Below are positions 34,101 through 41,611 of a stretch of DNA of 64,000 nt, piece by piece. Origin of the DNA: Antedon bifida (lineage: Eukaryota; Echinodermata; Crinoidea; Comatulida; Antedonidae); the NCBI GenBank assembly GCA_963402885.1, contig OY727100.1:1488001-1552000 (forward strand). Direction: 5' to 3'. The notes beneath the pieces are model-generated. The model was not told where the DNA came from and ran no database searches. It saw only the letters and a list, made by a program, of their open reading frames with translations. Made by a program: the position numbers and the translations under genes. Within the stretch, counting starts at the first letter, position 1; each line of letters opens with the position of its first letter.

Positions 34101-37100
34101 AATACGAAAGTAAAAATAAATACATAGCCAACGTAAATATGTATGTCAGGTTTTATTATTGATTCAAAGCCCGTAATCGTCTTTATGGACAGGACTATGC
34201 ATGAAAAATAAATTGGCTTGTAGTATGTAGCGCAGAAAAAAAAATCTATATAAGAAAACCTGTCATAAAATATCAAGTAGCACCGAGCACATTCTAGCTC
34301 TAAATTCCAAATGGATGGGTTCGAATCCTGTACCTCACAATGATCCTTTACACTATAACCATTTTTATTTCTTATTCTGTGTAGACATTTGAAAATTGTA
34401 GGTGTGCTACAAATTGAACATTCAGGAGTGCTGTAGGGCGTGGTTGTGGACTAGTCCATTATGGCCCAGGAGTATACTAGGGACTTTCAATTTTTGTATC
34501 TAAGCCCTCCTTCTAGAGAGCATGGGCTATTGTCGGTTTATCCAGGTAAGCTAGGCACGAAATAGACTGCACATTCAAGGCCTGCTTTGGATGAGTACAG
34601 AACAAGTAAAAAACAGAAAAAGTAGACACTAAATTCAGAAAATATCTTTAATGATTTAACACCGAGTGTTTAAAACAAAAACAGAAGGAAAATAACAATT
34701 ACAAAATATCTGCTGGTTTCCAAAACACTTTTTTTAAATTTTTGTCTTATTTTTATTAGAAACCTTTTGAAAGTTCATGATTTATAGAGTATATTCCATA
34801 TTAAAATAACATTGGTATTGTATTACACAACATACTATACCTTCATTATTTTACTGTTTACATTATCAACATTAGTTAATTTAGTGTTTGTTGACATTGT
34901 TATAAATACTTCTTCTGGTTAAAATGATTTATTTTTGCAATAATACTTTATTTTCTTTTTCACAGAATAGACTGATTTTTCATCCGATCATTATGGCGTT
35001 CTTGCGTAACAAAATAAGCGCAAACTTAAATGTATGTTGAGTGTGTAGCACATTCCCTGATAATGATGTCATTAATAGCACATGTGTGCTCATGATTTAC
35101 GGTCTGACAGGCTGCACACGCCTAGAGTGCAGCGCTTATGGCAGTCAGCGGCGGCAAAAATATATTGCCATAATGCTGTTTGCTTTAATAGAGGATGTGG
35201 AACATTAATGTTTAATGTAAAACATTTTAACGTATTTTGAGAGATTGTGTTTCAAATGTTTTTTTTTTGCAGTATAAAGATGTATTGTCCTCCAGAAAAT
35301 ATTATTTAAAAAAAAATTGTTGTTGAATGTCATTTTGATGTTCCATAATAGTTATAAATTTTGAAAAAAAATTAGATCGAAAAAAAAAATTATTTACCAG
35401 AAAAACTGTAATTTAAACCCAAAAAATAGTCAAATTGGCTGCTAGCCAATGGGTTTTTGGTTGAATTTAACCTTTGTTTTTAGAATAATGTTGACATGGT
35501 CCCTAAACAATAAAATAATAATGACACAAACTCTCAAATAACATTCATTGTGATGTGACATTAATGTTTAATTGGTTATTCATCCATTGTTGATGACATA
35601 TTCCCCATGAATTCTAAAAATAGAATGTGCTCTACTTTTTAATATTTATAAGCTGAATATACAGCGTGTACGCCCACCTCTTATTATGTTGTTTATTCTG
35701 CGGAGTACGTCTTGCGTAAAACAGAAAATGAATGAATTATAATGAAAAGTAACTTGGTTTTATTTAATAAAATTCAACAGAATTAGACAAGAAAAACAAA
35801 TAACTGTCCAATACCTTCACATTCCTTTTATTGTCAAGTATAATAAATATTTAATAAAAATATATATTTATATGAAATGTATTAAATAGTATGGTAAAGG
35901 TTGTACTTAGTGTTGGAGGGTATAAAACCAGTGAGGCATATCAATAATAAAATTTGTACATAATAATATTACACAGCAATTGATGTCATAAATATGACTG
36001 CTGGCCAAGATTATAGTCCTATAATATTATTACTGTATATAATAACTCAAATATGATATCAAAATTATGTATGTAATATTATAGTTACAATGAATATAAA
36101 CGTTATAACATGTTCTTTCGAAGTATTAGCATTGAAAATGAAACATTCCATGGGAACTATGAGCCATACATTGATGTTTATATGTTTAATGACCAGAATT
36201 TTAAGATTATTCGAGAAAAGGTTACAAAAATTGTTTGTCCGCGACCCTTTATATATGAAAATATTTCCTATAAAACGACCTAAAATGCGGGACCCTGCCA
36301 AAATTATACTACTGCAACCTATATCTTGTTTATTCTTTAAAAAATTATGCAATTTAGGTTTAAAATCATACCAGGCAATAGTGAGTGCCTACAGTAATAA
36401 ACTTGAAACAAGCTAAAATTATATGTTATTGAAGTAAAAAAATGTAGTTAAATTGCAGTAACCACATATAATAATTTTAATATGATTTCTTACTATTTTT
36501 CATTCATTGTTATTATCTGTATTGTTATTAATATTGCATTTTAAATTAGTATATTTTAAAAAGTTGAATAACATTATAATATTAGAGTCGGTCGTGCTAG
36601 GATTAGAATCATATTGCGCATTCTGCCTACATCATTTTACAGCCGTTATCATCAGTAACACTTCACGTCCAAATCCATGCGGCTTAAGCAGATACCTACA
36701 TGTCTAAAGCTGATTTATAAGCAGCACATTTCTTTCATTCATGTTTTCAACAGAAACTAATTCCTTTATCGATTGCAAACTGAATTAATTAATTAGGAAA
36801 TCGCATCTGTCTCTCAAGTTGATATAAACGAATGTATCAATGTTTGAAACATATTTTAAAAAGTCATATTAATAATTCTGAGATATTCTATTGATAATTA
36901 TGTGTTTAGATTTATACCTCATCTAACACATAATAGTTTTAAATGTCTTTCAAAATCAATGGACGGAGAAAATTAAGCATGGTGAAGTAGATTACAATAT
37001 TTGAATAACAGTGACTTAGTAATAATAAACTACATCAGATATTGAAGCGTGTATACAGTATAAGCCGCAATGCATACTTACTATATTTATTCTAAATTTA

Positions 37101-40100
37101 TTTGTTTTATCAGCAAACATTACATATGCATGGTACTAATTTAGGTTAATGCAATTATGTGAGACGATGATGGACTGGGTACGCAGCCTTAACATCTTCA
37201 ACAGTGCAGTTTCTTTAAAGCCTTAAGCTCTGTCTACACTATCAAACTTTATGTGACAAAAAAATGTGATGTGTCCATATATTCACATAGTGATGTCATA
37301 TCACTACCATATTTGGGCATATCACTACCATATTTGGCCATATCACTACCATATTTGGCCATATCACTACCATATTTGGCCACACACCCTAATGGGAATG
37401 TATACAATCTACAGCACTGGTTAAGACCTTATAAATGTTGTCATCTAAATTTCTGCTGCCTGACTATTTAGAGTAATGGGATTGAAGATACTACTATAGT
37501 ACATTAATGGTGTTGTGTTGATAAGTATTATTGATGTTACAACCTTGGCTTTGTGATTTAAAGAGTAAATTAGCATTAATGTTACACATGACTGGGTGCC
37601 TTATTAGGTCACAACATTGCTTGTCATGAAATCATCTAACGTTCATTAAATATCACATTAACATACTGTACATCACAGTTGTGCTTTTTTGTTGTTGTGG
37701 CCAACAATGTTATTAAATAACAGAACACAACAATCAGTAAGACAATATATTCAGTACAGTAATATATTAATTGCCTGGGCCTTCATAATTTGATTCATTT
37801 AGTCCGCAATAACAATCGATATTTTTCCAACCTAATAACAATACAATAAGTGTTAATAAACATAATTAAATTATTCCGATAAATTGTGTTCATAATAAGC
37901 AATTTAATAATTAATTTGTTTACATTAATATTGATATTGAATATTAATTTTAAATTCACAATGGAATACAAATTATTATTAATATGCACATAAATTACTT
38001 TATTAATAATTGTATGTTTAGAAATTAACAACAGAAAATATTTGATTTGAAATTATGAATATGATAATCCCAAAGGCCAAGATATGAAATTTGGTGAAAA
38101 TTAGTGGTGTGGATATTTTTTAAATTCAACAAACATTTATTTCATCAAATACCATACATACTTAGATTGTATTAGTAACGTTTTTATCAAAGTCTTTTGT
38201 CGTACTTAAATTTAGCCTAAATTAGGAGGTAGTATTTGAGCAAGGGATTATACTCGGGTCATACATACAGTAATACTGTGAATTATTTTAAATTTAAAAT
38301 TCAAAATGGATTTCACATAACAATTTACTTTCAATTCCAGATCTGTTTCAAATGCAATCATTGGGAGAATACAGCTTTGTACAGATAACATATGGCTGTA
38401 ATAATCTATTGACTACTTCATCCAGGGGCTAAAAAAGACATCAATATTGAGCACCAAGGAAATTGCTGCATCAGTTAATAGTTAGCAGAGGAGTGTATAT
38501 ATTCATGTGTCTTCATTCAAATACAAAATTCAACAAAGACAACGTTTACCTACAGTGAATGTTAAAAATAGCATTATCTGTGTAATGATTGAGATAATGA
38601 CATCCAGATTTAATCAGCATACGAATCATGTATTGCACACTAAAACTTTTAAAATACCATTTTTACACTAAAGCCTTGTCTACACTATTAAACTTTATGC
38701 GACAAAAAAATGTGATGTGTCCATATATGGTAGTGATATGGTCAAATATGGTACTGATATGACATCATCATGTCCATTGTTTTTCTTGAATTTTATAACA
38801 AGTTCATTAACAGTTTCCTGGTCTAAAATGACCTGATTATAATTTATAGTATTTATTTACAAAACAGTTCCTATTTCTCAATTTCTTTCAATATAAATTC
38901 CATCATGTAACTAAATTAGAATGTTAAGTATTTATTTACAATATTCACTTTTATGTTTGTGATACTGTTAAAGTTCATATACATTATACTATACTTAAAC
39001 CTGTGTGTACCAAGTGATAGGTGGGCCTATGAAAAAAAATGCACACACAAGTTGCATGAAAAGGTCTGACTAAATTATCGAGTAAATCCTTGCAATGGCT
39101 TAAAATGGTGGGTTTTTTAAATATAAAACTACAGATAGAATGTTAAAACATTGTCCTTTTTGCATACACAATTTGCATGAAAAGTGCTCTAAATTATCAA
39201 GAAGTTAAAAATTCAGTAAATCCTTGGAATGGCTTAAAATGTTGGGTTTTAAAAAAAAATGTTTGGTGAAAAATAAACTACAGTATAGAATGTTAAAGAT
39301 GTATTGTCCCTTTGTCAAATTCCAAAAAAAAAAAAAAAAAGATTTCGAAAAAAGTGGGTCATTTTGAAGTATCATAATAGTTATTAACTTTCACCAAAAA
39401 TTAGTCGAAAAAAAAAATCATTTAACTGAAATACAGACGTTTTTTGGTTAAAAAAATAACTTTGACTTCCAGTCAAAGTTTTCGATCAAAACATATCTCA
39501 TAATGCAACGCGCTTATTTGGCTACTCTGTATGCATAATCATAAAACTTCTTTGCGATCTGTTTGAAAACACCTTCTCAACCGTGACGAGTTGTAAACAA
39601 TCCTAATTAGCATCATGCATAATGTATACTCATGGTTTGAAATCTTTGTTTACTTTCGCTCGCGACGATTTTACAGACGAAATGTAATCAAATTAATTTA
39701 GCTGTTAATTACGTAAAATTGAATCGAATTTTCGACTTAAAGTGAATAACTTTAATATTACTTTGATATGGCCAATTTAAATTTAGAATATTTTGACCTT
39801 TATTTTTTGTGTTTCAAGGGACAATACATCTTTAAAGTTCTTTTGCATAGAAATTAGAAGCTTTTTATACCATCTTATCTTTATTTAATGTTTAGACATT
39901 CATATCTTTTCAATTATTAAGGTTTTAATTTGTGAATGAGATATTAAATTCATGCTGTTAAGTCAAAATAAAACAATCTAATCTGCTGTCTTGCATTTAC
40001 CGCATTCTGACTTTCTTTATTGATAATTTTTTACTTTTCGGTTATGTTCTCCCCTTGAATGGGAAAGGCCTATGTCAGTTTATCCACTGAATTCACGTTC

Positions 40101-41611
40101 CTTCTTCAGGAATATTTTGCTGAACTTTGACATTGATTATTCCTTGATTTTGAAAGTATAGCTTAAATTATGGAGTAGGATTAATATTGAATGAATTGAA
40201 GGTTGGCATTATACATGGCCAAATACTATGAAGAATCAAACAAAAACTATTCTCTTCACAAAGTTTACACAGACTGGATTAAGCATTACAACTTGTTGAG
40301 TAATTATTCATTTCTTTTACTGTCATTACTTCCACATAAGAAATAAGTCTATGGTCTCCTACTAAGTAAAGTCTCCTACTACTAAGTCTTACACAATATC
40401 TACCAGTATTAATAAGTCAACAATTTCATGCTTTATACTCTCATTCTTCCTTATTTAGCCCGAGGGTTTAGAGATTGTTGACTTGCTAAATAAAATCAAA
40501 CAAATAGACTTATGGACCAGAAAAAATGGCGACTCCATTCACTCCAGTACACCAACAATTCTTAGCATATTTGGAAATTACGAGTTAATCAATTTGAAAA
40601 TAATTGGTAGTGAAATTACAACAAACAAATATTTTTAAAATAGACTTCTTTGAGTCTAAAGTTGTGATGTCATCTGGTCGTTCGTTCTGATTGGTCTTCA
40701 TCATGCCAAATTTGTAGGGACCACACTTAAAAATTTCAAAATATTGTATGCGTTCTGTTTCATAGCTTATATATACAGTCAACTCCGCCTAAGTCGATTA
40801 AAAAAATCACGAAATTCTTTCATACAGTATACATTACTGTGTAATTTTTATTTGTAAGTCAAATTTATCTAAGGTGAAATTCGTTTAAGTCGACGTCTTT
40901 TTGGGGTTCGAATATACACATTCTGTAATGATTTATATCGCATAAGTAGAAGTCACTAATTACGCGGCAACAACATCAAGCAGACGAAACATAGGCAATT
41001 CGATAAACAAACGACAGAGGTGATAATGTGGGACCGATACTATACTATAGACTATAGTGAACAATAGCCTATCTTGGCAAGTCGAGCTCAGCGTCCTGTT
41101 GTCAGATTGAATTGATTTAATTAAGTCTTATTCAAACCACTCCCCAACATACTTTTTGCATATATATGGATGTGGTTATAACAAACTATATTTCTGATTG
41201 ATTGAAATTTTTGGATAAATTAAAAACAAAACAAGCATGTTATTAATTATCAATTATTCTTAGAATTAATAAATGACCCCTATTTGGCCCCTAATATAAC
41301 CTTAACTTGCCACCACATACACTGTGCCTCGGTAGGCCTATATTTCCCGTGCCTACTAGCTACAGTAGTTAGCTTGAGGCCCTACTCTACTCCGCGTGGA
41401 GTAGATAGTAATAATACTAGCTAGGCCTAGCCTAGGCCTAGTAGATATTTAGGCCTAGAAAACTTGGATTTTGAAAATTATTATAGGCTATTATATTTGA
41501 TTTACTAACCATAATCAATTTGCATATACTTAATAAAGATTTGCATTAGTAAATATTAATTGAAACACAATAACACGTGGAGGCTCTCTTACCTGTTATG
41601 TGGGCTGCCAT
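13020..41611 (-). CDS. URB2: URB2 (unhealthy ribosome biogenesis protein 2 homologue)
   Basis: Nucleolar protein of the Urb2/Npa2 family needed for early 60S ribosomal subunit assembly. Twenty-six coding exons give about 1,565 codons (human 1,524). The N terminus MAAHITGVHRFIKD followed by WDQKLKMAQFAW aligns without gaps to human MAALYSGISLK and WEDKLKLAHFAW. The middle has SPFWYRCLHHMVELNHL, and the C-terminal Urb2 domain has AEYINQLQKGTMHPAVK and LKEIYKNFYSDY (human [29 protein letters not shown]). The chain is helical and HEAT-like. Intron 1 is 14.5 kb. Intron 23 is AT-AC. The junction of exons 14 and 15 is one base out of frame. Many introns contain foldback elements. Two CACGTG boxes flank exon 1. 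Identity is firm. Confidence 0.95.
13333..13471. mobile_element. Family A element, copy 7, right end lost
   Basis: Left end and internal units intact; the right inverted end is missing. In URB2 intron 25. Confidence 0.8.
13650..13760. repeat. Family J dispersed repeat (TATAATCCCACCC)
   Basis: Contains CCAAATATAATCCCATACTT and AAGTATAATCCCACCCCCTA. Related pieces lie at 25665-25790, 26280-26345 and 38205-38280. Confidence 0.5.
13888..13999 (-). CDS. URB2: URB2 exon 25
   Basis: Reads LLTLLTSHKEDVQKV and AEYINQLQKGTMHPAVK, the heart of the conserved C-terminal Urb2 domain. Donor gtaaaa. Confidence 0.94.
14372..14505. mobile_element. Family G repeat, copy 2
   Basis: GAACCTCTAATAAGGGGACA ... 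CCCTCAATAGGG ... GAGGGT; same family as 6325. In URB2 intron 24. Confidence 0.5.
14512..14532. repeat. Poly-G run
   Basis: About 20 G in a row in URB2 intron 24; a likely G-quadruplex and a sequencing trouble spot. Confidence 0.8.
14574..14676 (-). CDS. URB2: URB2 exon 24
   Basis: Starts after the AC acceptor with two bases that complete a Tyr codon, then LLTSVMFHGREALGKSDNKV and LLLQCAEDLDR. It aligns with human LVFSVMREGRQ and VLKCARLVER. Phase 2 out, donor gtttgt. Confidence 0.9.
14677..14755 (-). other. U12-type AT-AC intron 23 of URB2
   Basis: On the minus strand the intron opens with ATATCCTTT and closes with AC. The branch-site match CCTTGACC places its A at 14688, 11 bases before the intron end. 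All three signals are the hallmarks of minor-spliceosome AT-AC introns. No AG acceptor exists in a fitting place. Removing exactly these 79 bases gives SFLQCVKYLLTSVM, colinear with human SFLNSFNRLVFSVM. Confidence 0.88.
14756..14942 (-). CDS. URB2: URB2 exon 23
   Basis: Sixty-two codons plus one base; LVDLPNQCFSECFTMLFRLL and LVPSLPSFLQCVK match human LHNVLFSILQ and AIPSFLNSFN. The exon ends directly before ATATCCTTT, a U12-type AT-AC donor. Confidence 0.9.
14994..15373. mobile_element. Family C element (CACTAGGACGATAAC ends)
   Basis: AAAGGCCTATTTACACTAGG plus ACGATAACG at the left and TGTTATCGTCCTAGTGTAAA plus TGGGCCTTT at the right form inverted repeats of about 30 bp. In URB2 intron 22. 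Confidence 0.75.
15458..15571 (-). CDS. URB2: URB2 exon 22
   Basis: Thirty-eight codons, VIATLLRYLYSLRPVSLSNV and EAGNVLICILKQGK, phase 0 at both ends. Corresponds to human VLDVLAALLRQGEE. Donor gtaagt. Confidence 0.87.
15691..15853. mobile_element. Family A foldback element, copy 8
   Basis: Complete. Flanked by TA on both sides (TA-AAGCTCTG ... CAGAGCTT-TA), suggesting a TA target duplication. In URB2 intron 21. Confidence 0.85.
15873..15986 (-). CDS. URB2: URB2 exon 21
   Basis: Thirty-eight codons, MTSILTTLKIIPSANLLQHD, phase 0 at both ends, donor gtacgg. Confidence 0.82.
16080..16135 (+). mobile_element. Degenerate tRNA-like repeat
   Basis: AATAGATGAGTGGTTAAGGG resembles an A box; the rest is decayed. 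Confidence 0.3.
16271..16404. mobile_element. Family A element, copy 9
   Basis: Left end intact, right end eroded to GGAGCTTTA. Ends about 12 bases from the donor of URB2 exon 20. Confidence 0.8.
16417..16514 (-). CDS. URB2: URB2 exon 20
   Basis: Ninety-eight bases, GYDEDAKLCGQMILSHMDSS, phase 1 in and phase 0 out. It lies between two family A foldback elements, one only about 12 bases past its donor. Confidence 0.85.
16561..16651. mobile_element. Family A element, copy 10, left end lost
   Basis: Internal repeats plus the complete right end. Lies on the other side of URB2 exon 20 from copy 9. Confidence 0.8.
16733..17315 (-). CDS. URB2: URB2 exon 19 (largest)
   Basis: 583 bases, 194 codons plus one base, a long alpha-helical stretch beginning LLTELKRVNTTESVNVLTSS and ending at DLDEMWSRIVLYFKYG. 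The donor gtaaga lies inside a longer open frame; the phase fits exon 20. Confidence 0.92.
17534..17656 (-). CDS. URB2: URB2 exon 18
   Basis: Forty-one codons, IRSVTHDVISALLIAAFKSN, phase 0 at both ends, donor gtatgt. Confidence 0.82.
17831..17996. mobile_element. Family A foldback element, copy 11
   Basis: Complete, both ends. In URB2 intron 17. Confidence 0.85.
18023..18277 (-). CDS. URB2: URB2 exon 17
   Basis: Eighty-five codons, phase 0 at both ends; LQFLPFEHLIPMNHVRCLLV and LISIGCRLLTS-like helices. Donor gtgagt. Confidence 0.86.
18392..18527 (-). CDS. URB2: URB2 exon 16
   Basis: One base plus 45 codons, DKIWQQLKKVTMEIGSYEHG, acceptor ttttgtag and donor gttagt. Confidence 0.82.
18590..18714. 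mobile_element. Family A element, copy 12, right end lost
   Basis: Left end AAGCTCTGTCTTCACTATC and core only. In URB2 intron 15. Confidence 0.8.
18825..18957. mobile_element. Short element with GGCCGTAGC / GCTACGACC ends
   Basis: AAGGCCGTAGCGAGAGGT at the left and GCTAGCTACGACCCCG at the right are a short inverted pair 130 bases apart in URB2 intron 15. Confidence 0.4.
19010..19172 (-). CDS. URB2: URB2 exon 15
   Basis: Reads KYLSISHIIILCMGMMDVLS, then LSPKDVAKMTQVLHILEDDF, fitting human LLEVISALQLDSLLPPYHV. The only usable acceptor is ctacag, which starts the exon in phase 1 and so clashes by one base with exon 14. Donor gtattt. Confidence 0.82.
19273..19405. repeat. Dispersed repeat (GGATCCAGGATTTTGAA)
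   Basis: AGTGGCGGATCCAGGATTTT with a second, diverged copy at 55560-55680 (AGTAGATCCAGGATTTTGAA). In URB2 intron 14. Confidence 0.45.
19686..20077 (-). CDS. URB2: URB2 exon 14
   Basis: 130 codons plus 2 bases; MLRFLSKSQLTLIARLLVQT corresponds to human [20 protein letters not shown]. Ends in a run of five A before gtgagt. The resulting phase 2 does not fit exon 15, which needs phase 1. Confidence 0.88.
20141..20281 (-). CDS. URB2: URB2 exon 13
   Basis: Forty-seven codons, LLDFQLMCGLLLHEDIENHN, phase 0 at both ends, donor gtaaga. Confidence 0.83.
20622..20849 (-). CDS. URB2: URB2 exon 12
   Basis: Seventy-six codons, phase 0 at both ends; YAWGEAVLLLKQYTSF and LGDFSYIHSYI. The exon is taken to end at the gtgaga donor after ESVM; the frame stays open a little further. 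Confidence 0.83.
20991..21312 (-). CDS. URB2: URB2 exon 11
   Basis: One base plus 107 codons; LTPGLSLDVWKLLLSEI aligns with human LPPSQILDTWSLVLEKF. A basic patch KPQVKKRKSW could serve nucleolar targeting (inference). Donor gtaagt. Confidence 0.92.
21533..21790 (-). CDS. URB2: URB2 exon 10
   Basis: LSPFWYRCLHHMVELNHLLV and VYFKLRQFDRFIAVLLE match human IPAWFRCLKTLISLNHLIL and TYAKLRQVPRLFEEVL. Phase 2 at both ends. The donor gtatgt lies inside a longer open frame. Confidence 0.93.
22029..22111 (-). CDS. URB2: URB2 exon 9
   Basis: Eighty-three bases, GKPVYDWLNQLLQKLLNQKL, phase 0 to phase 2, donor gtaagt. Confidence 0.82.
22220..22454 (-). CDS. URB2: URB2 exon 8
   Basis: Seventy-eight codons, including a hydrophilic, Glu/Lys/Thr-rich loop (NENAMATEDTNSTNKEDKL) between helices. 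Phase 2 in, phase 0 out, donor gtaagt. Confidence 0.87.
22545..22742. mobile_element. Family H palindromic element
   Basis: A near-perfect foldback: AGTTTGCAGTACACCATGTA ... AGAACTGTTGAGTTTCTCGA on the left mirrors TCAAGAGACTCAACAGTTCT ... TGTGGTGTACCACAAACTT on the right, with a short centre near 22640. In URB2 intron 7. Confidence 0.75.
22868..22935 (-). CDS. URB2: URB2 exon 7
   Basis: Sixty-eight bases, GAISECVCSAFPKLLQWFIV, phase 0 to phase 2, acceptor tctcag and donor gtaagt. Confidence 0.8.
23082..23215. mobile_element. Family G repeat, copy 3
   Basis: GAACGCCCTAATAAGGGTCT ... GAATAGGGGTAA ... GATGTGTCCC, in URB2 intron 6. Confidence 0.45.
23315..23447 (-). CDS. URB2: URB2 exon 6
   Basis: Phase 2 in, phase 0 out; ELQAGYVEYLKSLAEKHTKP and LIIFQIHQFFEFLKDALNKP. 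The donor is gtattg. Open and helical, consistent with its neighbours. Confidence 0.82.
24719..24843 (-). CDS. URB2: URB2 exon 5
   Basis: Forty-one codons plus 2 bases, reading FLIPSLQLLAATSPDL. Acceptor ttttcag, donor gtacca. Confidence 0.82.
24905..25047. mobile_element. Family A foldback element, copy 13
   Basis: Complete with a short core (one 21-bp unit). In URB2 intron 4. Confidence 0.85.
25196..25339 (-). CDS. URB2: URB2 exon 4
   Basis: Forty-eight codons, phase 0 at both ends, an amphipathic helical segment with VEKNGRLGEDLEKVLQSILK. Donor gtgatt is weak but the frame fits on both sides. Confidence 0.85.
25665..25790. repeat. Family J dispersed repeat, copy 2
   Basis: GGGATTATATTATTCAAAAT ... 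GTGGGATTATTTTTGAGCAT ... GGGATTATATTTGGTCATAT, the reverse strand of the 13650 copy. Confidence 0.5.
25897..26152 (-). CDS. URB2: URB2 exon 3
   Basis: Eighty-five codons after one shared base. VNKLWLYLSNILGS and LKCCWCILNYPTLAV match human VERLWIYIDNILHS and LRCCQGILSTPALAV. Donor gtatgt. Confidence 0.92.
26280..26345. repeat. Family J dispersed repeat, copy 3
   Basis: ACCGAGTATAATCCCACCCG followed by GGCTAAATTAGG. Confidence 0.45.
26923..27073 (-). CDS. URB2: URB2 exon 2
   Basis: Reads VHRFIKDPSTPWDQKLKMAQ, then FAWQSEECFIPNKPQVLLNW. This is the best conserved N-terminal block (human [20 protein letters not shown]). Phase 1 in, phase 2 out, donor gtaagt. Confidence 0.93.
27390..27720. repeat. 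Degenerate tandem repeat
   Basis: Recurring ACTGGGGACCTGTAAACTGG and GTAGAGGAGAGGGAGAGAGG modules of uneven spacing, in URB2 intron 1. Confidence 0.65.
28243..28409. mobile_element. Family A foldback element, copy 14
   Basis: Complete. In URB2 intron 1. Confidence 0.85.
28640..28790. mobile_element. Family A foldback element, copy 15
   Basis: Complete. Only about 230 bases from copy 14, in URB2 intron 1. Confidence 0.85.
29313..29636. mobile_element. Family B element, copy 2
   Basis: TTAAAGATGTATTTTCCCC to GGGGACAATATATCTTTAA, in URB2 intron 1, with TTAA at both borders. Confidence 0.75.
29920..30363 (+). mobile_element. Full-length tRNA-headed SINE
   Basis: Head GCTGTAGCTTGGTGGTTAAT and GGTCCAGGGTTCTACTCC (A and B boxes), a middle with CCACCCAGGTGTATAAATGG, then GTGCAGCGCATTGAGAACTT and an ATT-repeat tail. 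About 440 bases, in URB2 intron 1. Confidence 0.65.
30749..30916. mobile_element. Family A foldback element, copy 16
   Basis: Complete. In URB2 intron 1. Confidence 0.85.
32584..32612. repeat. AT/GCAT microsatellite
   Basis: Repeats of ATATATGC, itself palindromic. Confidence 0.6.
32690..33175 (+). mobile_element. Probable retroposon 3' end with (ATTG)n tail
   Basis: A less A+T-rich stretch (GGGGTGGCGGGGGTTTTGCT) runs into A+T-rich sequence and ends in five GATT repeats at 33150-33172, a shape typical of LINE 3' tails. Confidence 0.4.
34510..34590 (-). repeat. Family I dispersed repeat
   Basis: Minus-strand copy of CTATTTCGTGCCTAGCTTAC then CTGGATAAAC. Other copies at 46148, 56204 and 62452; no ends could be defined. 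Confidence 0.5.
35273..35480. mobile_element. Family B element, copy 3, truncated
   Basis: Left end AAAGATGTATTGTCCTCCAG and body similar to copy 1 (CAAATTGGCTGC, CCAATGGG); right end not found. Confidence 0.65.
37222..37385. mobile_element. Family A element, copy 17, expanded core
   Basis: Left end followed by four consecutive 21-bp units (ATCACTACCATATTTGGCC); right end lost. The largest core expansion seen here. Confidence 0.82.
38205..38280. repeat. Family J dispersed repeat, copy 4
   Basis: TTTAGCCTAAATTAGGAGGT ... GGGATTATACTCGGGTCATA, reverse orientation. Confidence 0.45.
38668..38777. mobile_element. Family A element, copy 18, right end lost
   Basis: Left end AAGCCTTGTCTACACTATT and two internal units. 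Confidence 0.78.
39292..39836. mobile_element. Family B element, copy 4, longest
   Basis: TTAAAGATGTATTGTCCC at the left and GGGACAATACATCTTTAA at the right are an exact inverted pair 545 bases apart. A further single end lies at 24184. Confidence 0.78.
40780..41045. mobile_element. pogo/Tigger-like MITE
   Basis: TACAGTCAACTCCGCCTAAG then TCGA at the left, and GTTTAAGTCGACGTCTTTTT inside. CAGTCRACTC with TAAGTCGA is the typical look of pogo-type transposon ends. In URB2 intron 1. Confidence 0.5.
41574..41579. promoter_or_regulatory. CACGTG E-box just inside URB2 intron 1
   Basis: Perfect CACGTG, 13 bases past the end of coding exon 1. A second copy lies at 41629. Confidence 0.5.
41593..41611 (-). 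CDS. URB2: URB2 exon 1 (start codon)
   Basis: Only 19 coding bases, MAAHIT plus one base, then donor gtaaga. It joins exon 2 in phase 1 to give a 30-residue N terminus that aligns gap-free to human URB2, which is the reason for accepting so small an exon so far away. Confidence 0.88.

Larger units (their letters stand above)
27074..41592 (-). other. URB2 intron 1, 14.5 kb
   Basis: Contains five family A elements, three family B elements, a full SINE (29920), a LINE-like tail (32690), a pogo-like element (40780) and simple repeats. Between these it is A+T-rich, without a convincing nested gene on either strand. Confidence 0.75.
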
